Shown: piece by piece, positions 11,836-20,179 of the stretch | Position numbering within the stretch: the first letter of the stretch is position 1 | Layout: every line of letters starts with the position of its first letter | Assembly: GCF_003609835.1 (NCBI RefSeq) | Contig: NZ_AP017898.1 | Coordinates: forward strand, 2,108,001-2,172,000 | Source: Sphingopyxis sp. FD7 | GTDB taxonomy: Bacteria; Pseudomonadota; Alphaproteobacteria; Sphingomonadales; Sphingomonadaceae | Length of the DNA: 64,000 bases | Direction of reading: 5' to 3' | The notes under the pieces: generated by a model | What the model saw: only the letters and a program-made list of their open reading frames with translations | Told to the model about the DNA's origin: nothing | Database searches by the model: none | Made by a program: the position numbers and the translations under genes

Positions 11836-12102
11836 CTATTCGAGCGCGCGGTCGCTTCCGGTGAGCAGTCCGGGAAGGTGCGGCGGCGCCGCCTTGCGCG
11901 GCTTGGTGCAACTCGTCGCGCTGCGCCGCGTCGGCGCATTGGTCGCGGGGCGGCGGACGCTGTCGCCCGCCTCGACCTTGGCCGAGCTTTCAGCGAGCAG
12001 CACGAGCGACCCCATCGCCGCCGGCATGGCGGGCGCGGCAACCGCCCGGTCGGCACTCGCCAGACCGGTCAGCAACGCCAAAAGGGTCAACAACAACCGC
12101 AA
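11836..12102 (-). CDS. Small exported hypothetical protein
   Basis: An 88-residue protein if translation starts at TTG 12102, chosen because GAGGGG lies 6 bp upstream and the resulting N-terminus is a good signal peptide (RLLLTLLALLTGLASA, then a likely AVA-A cleavage). The mature part is short, Pro/Arg-rich, with a single Cys (SATSCTKPR), and has no recognised domain. A longer frame upstream would run into palindromic repeat sequence and is less likely. It lies just upstream of secA in the same direction. Coding status is supported only by the signal peptide and ribosome site. Confidence 0.5.
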   Translation of the reverse strand: MRLLLTLLALLTGLASADRAVAAPAMPAAMGSLVLLAESSAKVEAGDSVRRPATNAPTRRSATSCTKPRKAAPPHLPGLLTGSDRALE

Positions 12103-12226
12103 GAATCGCCCCTCGTTTTTCGTGACGGAGCGGAAATTATTGCGCCCCGTTCGCTGAACATAGGGTGAAAGCGGGACGGCGTCTAGGGGTGAGCGGAATG
12201 CCCGCATTGGGGTGGTGAGCTTCCGG

Positions 12227-12355
12227 TCCTCCCCCGCAGGGGGAGGGGGACCATGCGAAGCATGGTGGAGGGGTACGGGCCCGCATAGGCCGCGTTCGAC
12301 CGATGGTGCCCCTCCACCACCTTCGGTGGTCCCCCTCCCCCTGCGGGGGAGGATC
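12227..12355. repeat. Palindromic repeat, family A (copy 2)
   Basis: Same architecture as 591-722: outer arms CCTCCCCCGCAGGGGGAGG and its mirror, inner hairpins CCATGCGAAGCATGG and CCACCTTCGGTGG. The two copies are nearly identical at the arms and differ mainly in the loop. It lies between two minus-strand genes. Confidence 0.88.
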
Positions 12356-12385
12356 GTAACGGCCACTTCCGGTCGTTAGCGGACA

Positions 12386-12889
12386 TTACCCCAATTGCGG
12401 ATTCAGCTCCTTCACCTCCTGCAAGAAACTCTTCGGCTTCTTGAACAACCTGCTCTTCCGGTTGACCTTCAGCCCCACGACCTCGGCCAGCTCCATCACG
12501 AAATGGACGCAGTTGCGCTTGTTCAGGCTGTAACTCGGCTGCTTGCGGTCGCGCCATTCGGCGACCTTGGCCAGAATGCGCGCATAGGTCGCGTCGTCGA
12601 CGACGACATCGAACTGGTGGTCGCTCTTGGCGATATAGTCTGGCTTCGACGATTCGACCTTGCCCTTCACCGATCCGAACAGGATCGCCGGGCTCACCGA
12701 CACGGCGGTAAAGCCGTAATTGGCATCGACCGCCTCACCCGTCGCATCAAGCTTGCCCTTCATCACGATGAAGGCGTGCGGAAAGCGGTCGCCGAAATCA
12801 TGGCTGTAGAAGCTGACCGTCACCGCGGCCTGCGCCGACGCGAAACAGAGCAGCAACAGCGAGGCGAGCATCAGGGGAAAGCGCAGCAT
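12386..12889 (-). CDS. Secreted protein, possible permuted papain-fold (Lnb/DUF4105-like)
   Basis: A 167-residue protein with a clear signal peptide (MLRFPLMLASLLLLCFASAQA). The mature part contains a His in FPHAFIVMKG and a Cys in NKRNCVHFVMELAE. This spacing (His near the N-terminus, an N-C-x-H/T motif later) resembles permuted papain-like and Lnb N-terminal domains that act on envelope peptides or lipids. The match is by motif only. Start at ATG 12889 fits the signal peptide; upstream in-frame sequence belongs to the divergent promoter region shared with the SDR gene. Confidence 0.65.
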   Translation of the reverse strand: MLRFPLMLASLLLLCFASAQAAVTVSFYSHDFGDRFPHAFIVMKGKLDATGEAVDANYGFTAVSVSPAILFGSVKGKVESSKPDYIAKSDHQFDVVVDDATYARILAKVAEWRDRKQPSYSLNKRNCVHFVMELAEVVGLKVNRKSRLFKKPKSFLQEVKELNPQLG

Positions 12890-12940
12890 CTTGAGGCTGA
12901 TACCGGCCGCGCGACGCTCCGCCAAGCCGCGATTGCCGCT

Positions 12941-12987
12941 TGACGGACATGTCAACTTCGCATCTTGTGAAACTGACACAAATGTCA
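12941..12987. promoter_or_regulatory. Tandem operator-like palindromes TGAC-N6-GTCA
   Basis: Two 14-bp dyads, TGACGGACATGTCA (12941-12954) and TGACACAAATGTCA (12974-12987), lie 33 bp apart, close to three helical turns, between the divergent secreted-protein gene and the SDR gene. The second is a perfect TGACA-N4-TGTCA palindrome. Same-face tandem spacing suggests cooperative binding of a dimeric regulator such as a TetR-family repressor, but no regulator gene is adjacent. Confidence 0.5.
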
Positions 12988-12998
12988 GGAGGGAGCGG

Positions 12999-13802
12999 AT
13001 GACGCGGAAGGCGATTTTCATCACCGGCGGGGGTTCGGGCATCGGCCGCGCGGTTGCGCGTCATTTCGCGGGCCAGGGCTGGTTCGTCGGCATCGCCGAC
13101 GTCAATGCGCAGGGGATCGACGAAACCGCCGCGCTGCTTGCCGACGGCGCCGCGTCGCGGCACGTCATGGACGTGCGCGATCGCGACCAGTGGAAGGCCG
13201 CGCTCGCCGACTTCGGCCGCGCCAGCGGCGGTCGCCTCGACGTGCTGTTCAACAACGCCGGCATCGGGTCGGGCGGCCAGTTCATCGACATGGCGCCCGA
13301 AGAGGCCGACCGACTGATCGCGATCAATTTCGGCGGCGTCGTCAACGGCATCTATATGGCGCTGCCGCTTCTGCGCGCGACGCCGGGATCGGCGATCCTC
13401 AACACCGGGTCGGCGTCGGGATTCTATGGCGTCGGCGGGCTCGCCGTCTATTCGGCGACCAAATTCGCCGTGCGCGGGCTCACCGAAGCGCTCGAAATCG
13501 AGTTCGCCAAGCATGGGATCAAGGTGCGTTCGCTGATGCCGGGCTTCATCGACACGCCGCTGCTCGACCAGGTCAGCGCCGACAGCAACGAACCGGCGCG
13601 CAACCGGCTGTCGGCGAGCGGGTTCGAGATTTCGCCCGTCGAGGATGTCGCGCGCGCCGCATGGGATGCGGTCCACGGCGACCGGGTGCATGTGCCCGTC
13701 GGCAAGATGGCGCGCCGCCTGTCGCGCCTCGCCCGCTGGTTCCCCGGTCTGATCGCGCGCCAGTCGAAGAAGGTCGACGGACTGGGCACGGCAGGACATT
13801 GA
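12999..13802 (+). CDS. Short-chain dehydrogenase/reductase
   Basis: A 267-residue classical SDR. The NAD(P)-binding motif GGGSGIGRAV is at the N-terminus, the NNAG motif in FNNAGIGS, the catalytic Ser in TGSASG and Tyr-Lys in YSATKFA. The ATG at 12999 is preceded by AGGAGGGAG, an excellent ribosome site, and an upstream in-frame start would place coding sequence over the operator-like palindromes. The substrate cannot be read. It converges on ccmB with 36 bp between the stop codons. Confidence 0.92.
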   Translation: MTRKAIFITGGGSGIGRAVARHFAGQGWFVGIADVNAQGIDETAALLADGAASRHVMDVRDRDQWKAALADFGRASGGRLDVLFNNAGIGSGGQFIDMAPEEADRLIAINFGGVVNGIYMALPLLRATPGSAILNTGSASGFYGVGGLAVYSATKFAVRGLTEALEIEFAKHGIKVRSLMPGFIDTPLLDQVSADSNEPARNRLSASGFEISPVEDVARAAWDAVHGDRVHVPVGKMARRLSRLARWFPGLIARQSKKVDGLGTAGH

Positions 13803-13838
13803 CGGCGGACGGAGCGACATGCGCGAGCGACTGGCTCG

Positions 13839-14486
13839 TCATTCGCGCAGCCCCCGCAACGCCGCCCCCGCCGCGAACGGCCCGATCGCGGTGAGCAGCA
13901 GGCTCGTCGCCGCCAGCAGCTTCACCGCGCCGCGCCCCGACGGGTCGAGCATCCCGGCGCCAAAAATCAGCAATGGCACCGCGAGCGGCAGCACGAGCAG
14001 CCCGCCGATGGCGCTGCCGCCCTTGTGGCCGGCGGTCAGCGCGGCGCTGAGCACCGCCAGCGAGGCGAGCGCCGGAACCGCGACGGCGATGCCCGCCGCG
14101 AGCGTTTCGACGCGCGCGCCATCCTGCGCGAGCAATGCCGATGCGGGGAGCAGCGCGATCAGCAAAGGCAGGCCGAAACCAATGGCATGGGCGCCGATCT
14201 TCACGGCCGCGATCACCTCGTCGGCGAAGCCACGCACCGCGAGCTGATCGAGCACGCCCGCTTCCTTGTCGGGCTTCACCAGGCGGTCGATCGGCAGCAG
14301 CGCGGCGAGCAGCGCCGCCACCCACAGCATCCCGCCTCCCGCACGCCGCAGCAGCGGCGCATCGGGGCCGACCGCGAAGGGAAAGGCGGTCGCGACGAGC
14401 AGGAAGAAGAGGACCGGCAGCCACAGCGCCCCACTGCCCCACGCGCGGCGCAGGTCGCGCAAGAAAAGGGCGATGAGCGCGGTCAC
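13839..14486 (-). CDS. ccmB: Heme exporter protein B
   Basis: Membrane subunit of the CcmAB transporter used in system I cytochrome c maturation. The protein is 215 residues, hydrophobic, with about six predicted membrane segments, starting [16 protein letters not shown] and containing KEAGVLDQLAVRG, the conserved cytoplasmic loop that contacts the ATPase. Its ATG overlaps the ccmA stop codon as ATGA, so the two are translationally coupled. The usual next gene, ccmC, is not downstream; an SDR on the opposite strand is found instead. Confidence 0.9.
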   Translation of the reverse strand: MTALIALFLRDLRRAWGSGALWLPVLFFLLVATAFPFAVGPDAPLLRRAGGGMLWVAALLAALLPIDRLVKPDKEAGVLDQLAVRGFADEVIAAVKIGAHAIGFGLPLLIALLPASALLAQDGARVETLAAGIAVAVPALASLAVLSAALTAGHKGGSAIGGLLVLPLAVPLLIFGAGMLDPSGRGAVKLLAATSLLLTAIGPFAAGAALRGLRE

Positions 14487-15067
14487 GCGAGCGCCCCCAT
14501 GTCGAGTTCGGCCAGATCCGGCACCCCCAGCGCAAAATGCGACGCGAGCAGCACTGCCCCGCCATTCGCCCGATGCGTCGCAATCGCGGCCATCAGCCGG
14601 GCCGCCGCGGCTTCGTCCATGCCGTTCGCGGGTTCGTCGAGCAGCCAGATCGGCGCGCCGCCGGCAATCACGCGCGCCATCGCCGCGCGTTTGCGCTGGC
14701 CGGTCGAGAGCATCGCCACCGGCACATCGGCCAGAGGATCGAGCGCCATCGCGTCCATCGCGCGATCAACCGCGTGGCCGTCGACCGTATCGACCCGCGC
14801 CCAGAAATCGAGCGCGCGGCGCAAGGGGAGTTCGGGATCGAGCGCCGCCGCCTCGTCGATCAGCGCCACCCGTCCGCGGCGCACGACCGTTCCCGCGGCG
14901 GGGCGCAGCAGCCCGGCGGCGAGGCGGATCAGGCTCGACTTGCCCGCGCCATTAGGCCCGCGCAGCCACAGCGCGTCGTTGCGGCTGAGCGCGAATGACA
15001 GACCTTCAAACAACAGCCGGTCGCCGCGAATGCACGCCACGCCGTCGAGCGCGAGCAGAGTCGTCAC
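14483..15067 (-). CDS. ccmA: Heme exporter ATP-binding protein A
   Basis: ABC ATPase partner of CcmB, 194 residues, which is normal for CcmA. Walker A is [10 protein letters not shown], the ABC signature is LSTGQRKR and Walker B is [10 protein letters not shown]. The start is GTG 15067, whose GTGA overlaps the stop codon of the upstream metallopeptidase gene; this makes a three-gene coupled unit of metallopeptidase, ccmA and ccmB. ATP hydrolysis by CcmA is thought to release holo-CcmE from CcmC, so ccmC and ccmE should be elsewhere in the genome. Confidence 0.92.
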   Translation of the reverse strand: MTTLLALDGVACIRGDRLLFEGLSFALSRNDALWLRGPNGAGKSSLIRLAAGLLRPAAGTVVRRGRVALIDEAAALDPELPLRRALDFWARVDTVDGHAVDRAMDAMALDPLADVPVAMLSTGQRKRAAMARVIAGGAPIWLLDEPANGMDEAAAARLMAAIATHRANGGAVLLASHFALGVPDLAELDMGALA

Positions 15068-15483
15068 GACATATCCTCGAGCGCGTGCATATCGTCGTCC
15101 GAAAAGCCGAAATGATGCCCGATCTCGTGGATCAGCACATGACGCACCAGCCAGTCGAGCCGCTCGCCGCCCTCGATCCATTCGACGAGGATGGGGATGC
15201 GATACAGCGTCACGCGGTCGGGCATCCCGCCGCTTTCGCCGATGCTGCGTTCGGTGAGCGGGCGCCCTTCGTACAGCCCCGTGAGATCGTAAGGATGCTC
15301 GATGTCCAGCGAGGCGAGAATCTCGTCGCTGGCAAACTCCTCGATCGAAATGACGAGATTGCGGATATGCGGCTTGAACACATCGGGCATCGCGCCAAGC
15401 GCCGCCTCGGCCATCGCGAACAGCGCGTCGGCGTCGGGGGCGGCGCCGGTCCATCCGGCGGGCAGGTTGCTCTTGTCGCTCAT
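15064..15483 (-). CDS. Small zincin-type metallopeptidase (DUF1025-like)
   Basis: A 139-residue soluble protein whose C-terminal [18 protein letters not shown] contains the HExxH zinc site with a downstream acidic ligand, typical of the short MPN/zincin-like family encoded beside ccmA in sphingomonads. The rest ([13 protein letters not shown] segment [13 protein letters not shown] and [10 protein letters not shown]) matches that family. Function is unknown. It is the first gene of the overlapping metallopeptidase-ccmA-ccmB unit. It diverges from the carbinolamine dehydratase gene with only 51 bp between starts. Confidence 0.85.
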   Translation of the reverse strand: MSDKSNLPAGWTGAAPDADALFAMAEAALGAMPDVFKPHIRNLVISIEEFASDEILASLDIEHPYDLTGLYEGRPLTERSIGESGGMPDRVTLYRIPILVEWIEGGERLDWLVRHVLIHEIGHHFGFSDDDMHALEDMS

Positions 15484-15534
15484 CGCGCCCTTCCTTATGG
15501 GCCGGGCACGATATTGACCAGCGGGAGAAAGACA

Positions 15535-15822
15535 ATGGTCCGGAAACTTGACGATGCTCAGCGCAGCGCGCTGCTCGCCCGCTTTCCTGAATGGACCTAT
15601 GAACCCGTCCGCGACGCGATCTCGCGCCAGTTCAGGTTCGCCGATTTCGCGCAGGCGTTCGGCTTCATGGCGAGCGTCGCGATCATCGCCGAAAAGATGG
15701 ATCATCACCCCGAATGGTCGAACGTCTACAATCGCGTCGACGTCCTGCTGACGACGCACGATGCGAACGGACTTTCGGAGCGCGACGCGAAGCTCGCCGA
15801 AGCCATCGAAGCGCTGCTCTGA
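15535..15822 (+). CDS. phhB: Pterin-4a-carbinolamine dehydratase
   Basis: A 95-residue protein that dehydrates 4a-hydroxytetrahydropterin, recycling the cofactor of aromatic amino acid hydroxylases. The signature [16 protein letters not shown] contains the catalytic His pair, and the preceding [17 protein letters not shown] helix is typical. The start at ATG 15535 has GGGAG 7-8 bp upstream. No phenylalanine hydroxylase gene is next to it. In bacteria lacking that enzyme the same fold also acts on molybdopterin-related pterins, so the pathway is open. Confidence 0.93.
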   Translation: MVRKLDDAQRSALLARFPEWTYEPVRDAISRQFRFADFAQAFGFMASVAIIAEKMDHHPEWSNVYNRVDVLLTTHDANGLSERDAKLAEAIEALL

Positions 15823-15829
15823 GCCCCGC

Positions 15830-16180
15830 TCAGAGGATTTCGCGCACCTTGTCCTGCGGACGGCACAGCCGCACGCCCTTGTCGGTTTCGACAAGCGGGC
15901 GTTCGACATAGGCGGGGTTCGCCGCCATCGCCGCGATGATCGCGTCGGGGTCGGCATCGGGCAGGCCGCGCTCGGCCGCGTTGGTGCCGCGCAGGCGCAG
16001 CGCGTCGCGCGGGGCCAGCCCGGCGTCGGCGAACAGCTGGCGCAGCTTCGCCGCGTCATAGGGATTTTTGAGATATTCAACGACGGTCAGTTCGACGCCC
16101 GGCGTCTCCTGAAGGATCGCCAGCGTCTTGCGCGAGGTGCCGCAGGCGGGGTTGTGCCAGATGGTCGCTTTCATGTTCAT
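15830..16180 (-). CDS. arsC: Glutaredoxin-dependent arsenate reductase
   Basis: A 116-residue ArsC-family protein. The catalytic Cys13 lies in HNPACGTSRKTL; the arginines that bind arsenate in the E. coli type are represented by RPLVETDKGVRLCRP near the C-terminus. It would reduce arsenate to arsenite using glutathione and glutaredoxin. There is no arsB/acr3 or arsR gene nearby, so it could also be one of the related ArsC/Spx-like proteins of unassigned role. The start is ATG 16180 or ATG 16174. It ends 7 bp from the convergent phhB gene. Confidence 0.88.
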   Translation of the reverse strand: MNMKATIWHNPACGTSRKTLAILQETPGVELTVVEYLKNPYDAAKLRQLFADAGLAPRDALRLRGTNAAERGLPDADPDAIIAAMAANPAYVERPLVETDKGVRLCRPQDKVREIL

Positions 16181-16350
16181 GGGCCGCGTCCTAATGCCGC
16201 CTTACCGCAGCGTAAACCCGCTATTCATGGCATATATGGCACAATTGCCCGCATGAAGGGGAACCACCAGCTTGCCTTTCGCGGCGGAACCACGATTTAT
16301 GCAAGGTCGAGGGACCGTCAAAGGGCGGCCGATGCGGGGTTGCTGTCAAA

Positions 16351-17088
16351 GTGAGTGAATTGATCGATCGCAGGGCATTGCTGGCCGGGCTCGCGGGCGC
16401 GGGGGCACTGGCCGCCCTGCCGGCGCGGGCGCAGCTTCCGAACTGGGTCCAGCAGCCGATGGCGCCGCCGCCGGTCGACTATCTGGCCGTGGCGAAGAAG
16501 CAGCTTGCGATGCAAGGGCGCAACATCCCGCAGACCGACCGCGTCGGGGTGGTCGATTTCGGCCTGCCGTCGTCGCGCCCGCGCTTTGCGCTGGTCGACA
16601 TGGTCGCGGGCACGGTCGACCTGTTTCCGGTGACGCACGGCCGCGGGTCGGACCCACAGCATGACGGCTGGCTCAAAAGCTTCTCGAATCGCGTCGGCAG
16701 TCTCGCGACCTCGCGGGGCGCCTATCGCACCGGCGACTATTATTGGGGCGCCAACGGGTCGTCGATGCGGCTCGCGGGGCTGGAACCCGACAACAGCAAT
16801 GCCGACGTCCGCGCCATCGTTGTCCACGGCGCCTGGTACGCCGACCCGGCGCTCATCGCGACGCAGGGCAAGCTGGGGCGGAGCGAGGGGTGCTTCGTGT
16901 TCGGCGAAGAGCTGTTGCCGATGATTCTCTACAAGCTCGGCCCCGGACGGCTGCTCTTCGCCGACCGGCTAAGCGCGCCACCGCCGCTGCCCGCGCCATT
17001 CGACCTGCCCGCCGACCCGCTGCCCGGCATGGAGAATCTGCGCCGCGCGAGTTCGGTGAACGGACCGCTGCCGACGACGGCCGATTGA
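16351..17088 (+). CDS. Murein L,D-transpeptidase family protein (YkuD_2 type)
   Basis: A 245-residue exported protein. The N-terminus has a twin-arginine-like signal (DRRALLAGLAGAGALAALPA) ending in ARAQ. The catalytic region is recognised from VVHGAWY (conserved His) and GRSEGCFVF (SxGC with the nucleophilic Cys), the pattern of the L,D-transpeptidase fold that forms 3-3 crosslinks or attaches lipoproteins to peptidoglycan. The start at GTG 16351 is the only one that gives the signal peptide, although the ribosome site is weak. It appears monocistronic. Confidence 0.85.
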   Translation: MSELIDRRALLAGLAGAGALAALPARAQLPNWVQQPMAPPPVDYLAVAKKQLAMQGRNIPQTDRVGVVDFGLPSSRPRFALVDMVAGTVDLFPVTHGRGSDPQHDGWLKSFSNRVGSLATSRGAYRTGDYYWGANGSSMRLAGLEPDNSNADVRAIVVHGAWYADPALIATQGKLGRSEGCFVFGEELLPMILYKLGPGRLLFADRLSAPPPLPAPFDLPADPLPGMENLRRASSVNGPLPTTAD

Positions 17089-17196
17089 GCGAAAGCCGAA
17101 CCAGGCGCCGTTCACCAACCATCGCCATCCCGGATCAAGTCCGCGATGACGATGAAACAGTGACCTGCTTTCCGGCCGCGACGGGCCGTCGGCAAC

Positions 17197-17907
17197 CTAA
17201 TCCCCCGTCCCGCAGGACACCGACCCGCTGCCGACATTGCGCACCGTGCAGACCGGCCGCCCCAGCACGACCGTCCGCCCGATCCCGCGCGCCGTAATCG
17301 CGGCGCTCTTGACCGCGCGCAGCCGATGATCGCCCGCGCCTTCGCTGTCGCTGACCAGTTCGTCGACCGCGAGCGCGCCCGCATCGACCATGCCCGCGCC
17401 CGACAACGTCATTTGCGCCTTCTTCGCCTTGCCGCCGAGCGTCATCGTGCCGTTGCCGATCATTGCGACCTGTAGCCGGTCGGCCGCCACCGCCTCGACC
17501 GTCAGCCGCCCCGGCCCGCGCAGCCCGACCATCGCACGCTGCCCCGCCAGCCGGTCGATGGCAAGCGATCCCGCGCCCGCCAGCGTCGCGCTCCGCAGAT
17601 TGGCGGCGTTGACCCGCACGATCACCGGCCCGCGCGGTCGCCCGCGCTTCTCATCGCCCGCAAACTGCCGCTCGCTGATCACCAGCCGACCGTCGCGCGC
17701 CTCGACGCTCAGCCGGTCGAGCGCATCCTGTGGCCCCGTCGCCACCGCGCTCACCGGGGCGCGGCTGACGACCTCGACCGCCACATCGGCCTGCACCTCG
17801 ATCGCCTCGAAGCTGGTGAGACCATAGCGTTTCTCGGCGCCCGATGCGGGTGCGGCCAGAAACAGGGTGCTTGCCGCCCATGCGGCCCAATACAGCGGGC
17901 TGGTCAT
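17197..17907 (-). CDS. Exported GIN-domain (DUF2807) protein
   Basis: A 236-residue protein with a signal peptide (WAAWAASTLFLAAPASGA) followed by a beta-rich domain. FEAIEVQADVAVEV, RLVISERQ and repeated turns such as GAGSLAIDRL, GPGRLTVEAV and SGAGMVDAGAL are those of the head-GIN/auto-transporter adhesin-like family. Members are periplasmic or surface proteins without a proven activity. It is the downstream neighbour of a second GIN-domain gene in the same direction, 43 bp away, which suggests a duplicated and diverged pair in one operon. Confidence 0.82.
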   Translation of the reverse strand: MTSPLYWAAWAASTLFLAAPASGAEKRYGLTSFEAIEVQADVAVEVVSRAPVSAVATGPQDALDRLSVEARDGRLVISERQFAGDEKRGRPRGPVIVRVNAANLRSATLAGAGSLAIDRLAGQRAMVGLRGPGRLTVEAVAADRLQVAMIGNGTMTLGGKAKKAQMTLSGAGMVDAGALAVDELVSDSEGAGDHRLRAVKSAAITARGIGRTVVLGRPVCTVRNVGSGSVSCGTGD

Positions 17908-17950
17908 GGCGCCATCCTATCGCGTCGGGCGGGACGGCGCCATAGCCGCG

Positions 17951-18697
17951 TCATTTGCAGATTGCGTCGCCCGATCCCAGCGCCCGCGTCGAACATTTGG
18001 CGCCGCCGCCGATCGTCGCGTCGCCCGACCCCAGGATGTTGATGTCGGCGCTGTCGCTCGCTTGCGCATCGACGTCGCCCGATCCCGCAATCGACACGTC
18101 GAGCGTCGAAGCCCTGAGATCGCTCGCCGCGATGCTGCCCGATCCCGTCACGTCATAATTTCCCGTGCCGATCGCGCCGCCGCCGACCGCGAGGTCGCCC
18201 GACCCGGTGATGGCGAGCTTGGCGCGTTTGCCGTTCATCGCCGCGATCTTGAGGTCGCCCGATCCGGTCACCACCGCTTCGACCGCGTCGCCCTCGACCG
18301 CATCGGCGTCGATCGCGCCCGAACCCGTCAGGCGCACTGCCCGAAGCGCGGGCATCACGACCGTCACCTCGACCGCCTGATCCCCGTCGAAACGGAGCAT
18401 CGAGTCCTTGCGGCCGATCGACAGCATGTCGCCGTCGAGCTCGATTTCCAGTTCGTCGATCACCGCCTGCGGCCCGCGCGCGACGATCGAGAAATTGTCG
18501 CCGCGGCGGATCGTCACGTCGTCGGGGCCCGTCACCTTGACGCCGGTAAAACCGGTCAGGTCAAAGCCCTGCGACTTCGTCGGCCCCGCTTCGACCGTGC
18601 GCTTGCCGTCCTTGCTCTCGTTCGCCATCTCGGCGCTGCACGCCGTCACCGTCATCGCAAGCATCAGCGGCAGCGCCGCCATCGTCCAGTTCCGCAT
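17951..18697 (-). CDS. GIN-domain lipoprotein with repeated GSGD turns
   Basis: A 248-residue protein starting at ATG 18697, with AAAGGAGA upstream. The N-terminus LMLAMTVTAC looks like a lipoprotein signal with Cys as the acylated residue. The body carries at least seven GSG turns (TGSGAIDAD, TGSGDLKIA, TGSGDLAVG, TGSGSIAAS, AGSGDVDAQ, LGSGDATIG, LGSGDAICK) at roughly 18-25 residue intervals, which is the stacking pattern of a right-handed beta-helix. Function in the envelope is unknown. It forms a likely operon with the second GIN protein. Confidence 0.85.
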   Translation of the reverse strand: MRNWTMAALPLMLAMTVTACSAEMANESKDGKRTVEAGPTKSQGFDLTGFTGVKVTGPDDVTIRRGDNFSIVARGPQAVIDELEIELDGDMLSIGRKDSMLRFDGDQAVEVTVVMPALRAVRLTGSGAIDADAVEGDAVEAVVTGSGDLKIAAMNGKRAKLAITGSGDLAVGGGAIGTGNYDVTGSGSIAASDLRASTLDVSIAGSGDVDAQASDSADINILGSGDATIGGGAKCSTRALGSGDAICK

Positions 18698-18797
18698 CGA
18701 GAATCTCCTTTGTGTATTATTTGCATAACACACGCCCGGCGGGCCTGTCCAGAGGCGCCGCCATCTTGTCGCCACCTTCCTGCGCCAGAGCCGCGGC

Positions 18798-18977
18798 ATG
18801 AAAGACCGGTTCGAACGTCACAAACAGCCGTGGACCGCGGCCGAAATCGACAAGCTGCATATGCTCGCAAAGAAAGGCATGGCGCTCAAGGCGATTGCAA
18901 AAGCGCTCACGCGAAGCGAGGAATCGGTGAAAACTCGCGCCAAGGCCGACGGGCTGTCGATCGCCAGGCTGCGCTGA
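18798..18977 (+). CDS. 59-residue Myb/SANT-like DNA-binding protein
   Basis: A short gene (ATG 18798 to TGA 18977) encoding a basic protein. QPWTAAEIDKLHMLAKKG followed by ALKAIAKALTRSEESVKTRA has the tryptophan-spaced three-helix pattern of Myb/SANT or GcrA-like DNA-binding domains. It covers the whole protein, so it would act as a minimal DNA-binding protein. It ends 7 bp before the BaiN-like flavoprotein gene on the same strand, suggesting co-transcription. It is divergent from the GIN lipoprotein gene across a ~100-bp gap. Confidence 0.75.
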   Translation: MKDRFERHKQPWTAAEIDKLHMLAKKGMALKAIAKALTRSEESVKTRAKADGLSIARLR

Positions 18978-18984
18978 GCCGTCG

Positions 18985-20157
18985 ATGGGCCTCGCCGAAT
19001 ATGACGCCATCGTGCTGGGTGCCGGCGCGGCCGGGATGATGTGCGCCGCGGTCGCGGGGCAGCGCGGGCGGCGCGTCCTGCTGCTCGACCACGCCGATCA
19101 GGCGGGCAAGAAGATCCTGATTTCGGGCGGCGGGCGCTGCAACTTCACCAATATCCACACCGCCCCCGACCGCTTCCTGTCCGCCAACCCCCATTTCGCG
19201 AAGTCGGCGCTCGCGCGTTACACCCCCGCCGACTTCATCGCGCTCGTCGAAAGATATGGCATCGCCTATCACGAAAAGACGCTGGGCCAGCTTTTCTGCG
19301 ACGGGTCGGCCAAACAGATCGTCGCGATGCTGCTCGACGAATGCGCAAAGGGCGGCGTCGACGTCCGCTGCGGCCAGCCGGTCGGCGCGGTGGACCATGC
19401 CGACGGGCGATTCCGCATACGCTTCGGCAGCGCCGACTTTGCCGCACCCAATCTGGTCATCGCGACCGGCGGCCCTTCCATCCCCAGGATGGGGGCGAGC
19501 GGCGTCGCCTATGAGCTTGCGCGTCAATTCGGCCTCAAGGTCGTCGAGCCGCGCCCCGCGCTCGTCCCGCTGACGCTCGGCGGAGACGATGTGTTGTTCC
19601 GCGAACTGTCGGGCGTCGCAACCCCCGTCGATGCGCGCGCGGGCAAGGCCGCCTTCCGCGAAGCCGCGCTCTTCACGCACAGGGGCCTGTCGGGGCCCGC
19701 GATCCTTCAGATCAGCAGCTATTGGCGCCACGGCGAACCGGTGACGATCGACTTTCTGCCCGATGCCGCGCCAGGCTGGCTGCTCGAGGCGAAGCGCAAA
19801 AGGCCGCGCGCGACGCTGGCGTCGGTGCTTCCCCTGCCCGACCGCCTTGCGCAGACGCTCGCCGACCGCCTCGCGCTGTCCGGCGAACTCGGCGCGCAGA
19901 CCGACCGCAGGCTCGCCGACGCCGAAGCGCGCCTCAAGCGCTGGATATTCCATCCCAACGGCACCGAAGGCTTCGCCAAGGCCGAGGTCACCGTCGGCGG
20001 CATTGCGACCGCGAACCTCTCCTCGCAAACAATGATGGCCAAAAGCGTGCCGGGACTGTATGCGGTCGGCGAAGCCGTGGACGTCACCGGGTGGCTGGGC
20101 GGCTATAATTTTCAATGGGCCTGGGCCAGCGGACACGCCGCGGGTCAGGCGCTTTAG
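18985..20157 (+). CDS. NAD(P)/FAD-dependent oxidoreductase, BaiN/YhiN (HI0933) family
   Basis: A 390-residue flavoprotein. The N-terminal dinucleotide-binding motif GAGAAGMMCA is followed by LISGGGRCNFTN, the family signature. GGPSIPRMG, THRGLSGPAILQISSYW and the C-terminal VGEAVDVTGWLGGYNFQWAW are also diagnostic. Distant members reduce bile acid intermediates, but most are of unknown substrate. Start at ATG 18985 is 7 bp after the small SANT-like gene stop. Confidence 0.9.
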   Translation: MGLAEYDAIVLGAGAAGMMCAAVAGQRGRRVLLLDHADQAGKKILISGGGRCNFTNIHTAPDRFLSANPHFAKSALARYTPADFIALVERYGIAYHEKTLGQLFCDGSAKQIVAMLLDECAKGGVDVRCGQPVGAVDHADGRFRIRFGSADFAAPNLVIATGGPSIPRMGASGVAYELARQFGLKVVEPRPALVPLTLGGDDVLFRELSGVATPVDARAGKAAFREAALFTHRGLSGPAILQISSYWRHGEPVTIDFLPDAAPGWLLEAKRKRPRATLASVLPLPDRLAQTLADRLALSGELGAQTDRRLADAEARLKRWIFHPNGTEGFAKAEVTVGGIATANLSSQTMMAKSVPGLYAVGEAVDVTGWLGGYNFQWAWASGHAAGQAL

Positions 20158-20179
20158 GAAAAGATCAACCTATCATTCC

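Noticed and set aside
9001..12168. Open frame of 1055 codons on the plus strand opposite secA
   Set aside because: It is antisense to secA, whose motifs are complete; the composition is Arg/Asp/Val-rich as expected from a mirrored GC-rich gene, and it has no recognisable domain.
16200..16350. Sigma-54 promoter (TGGCAC-N5-TTGC) before the L,D-transpeptidase gene
   Set aside because: TGGCACAATTGCCC has the words but the spacing is two bases instead of five, so it does not fit.
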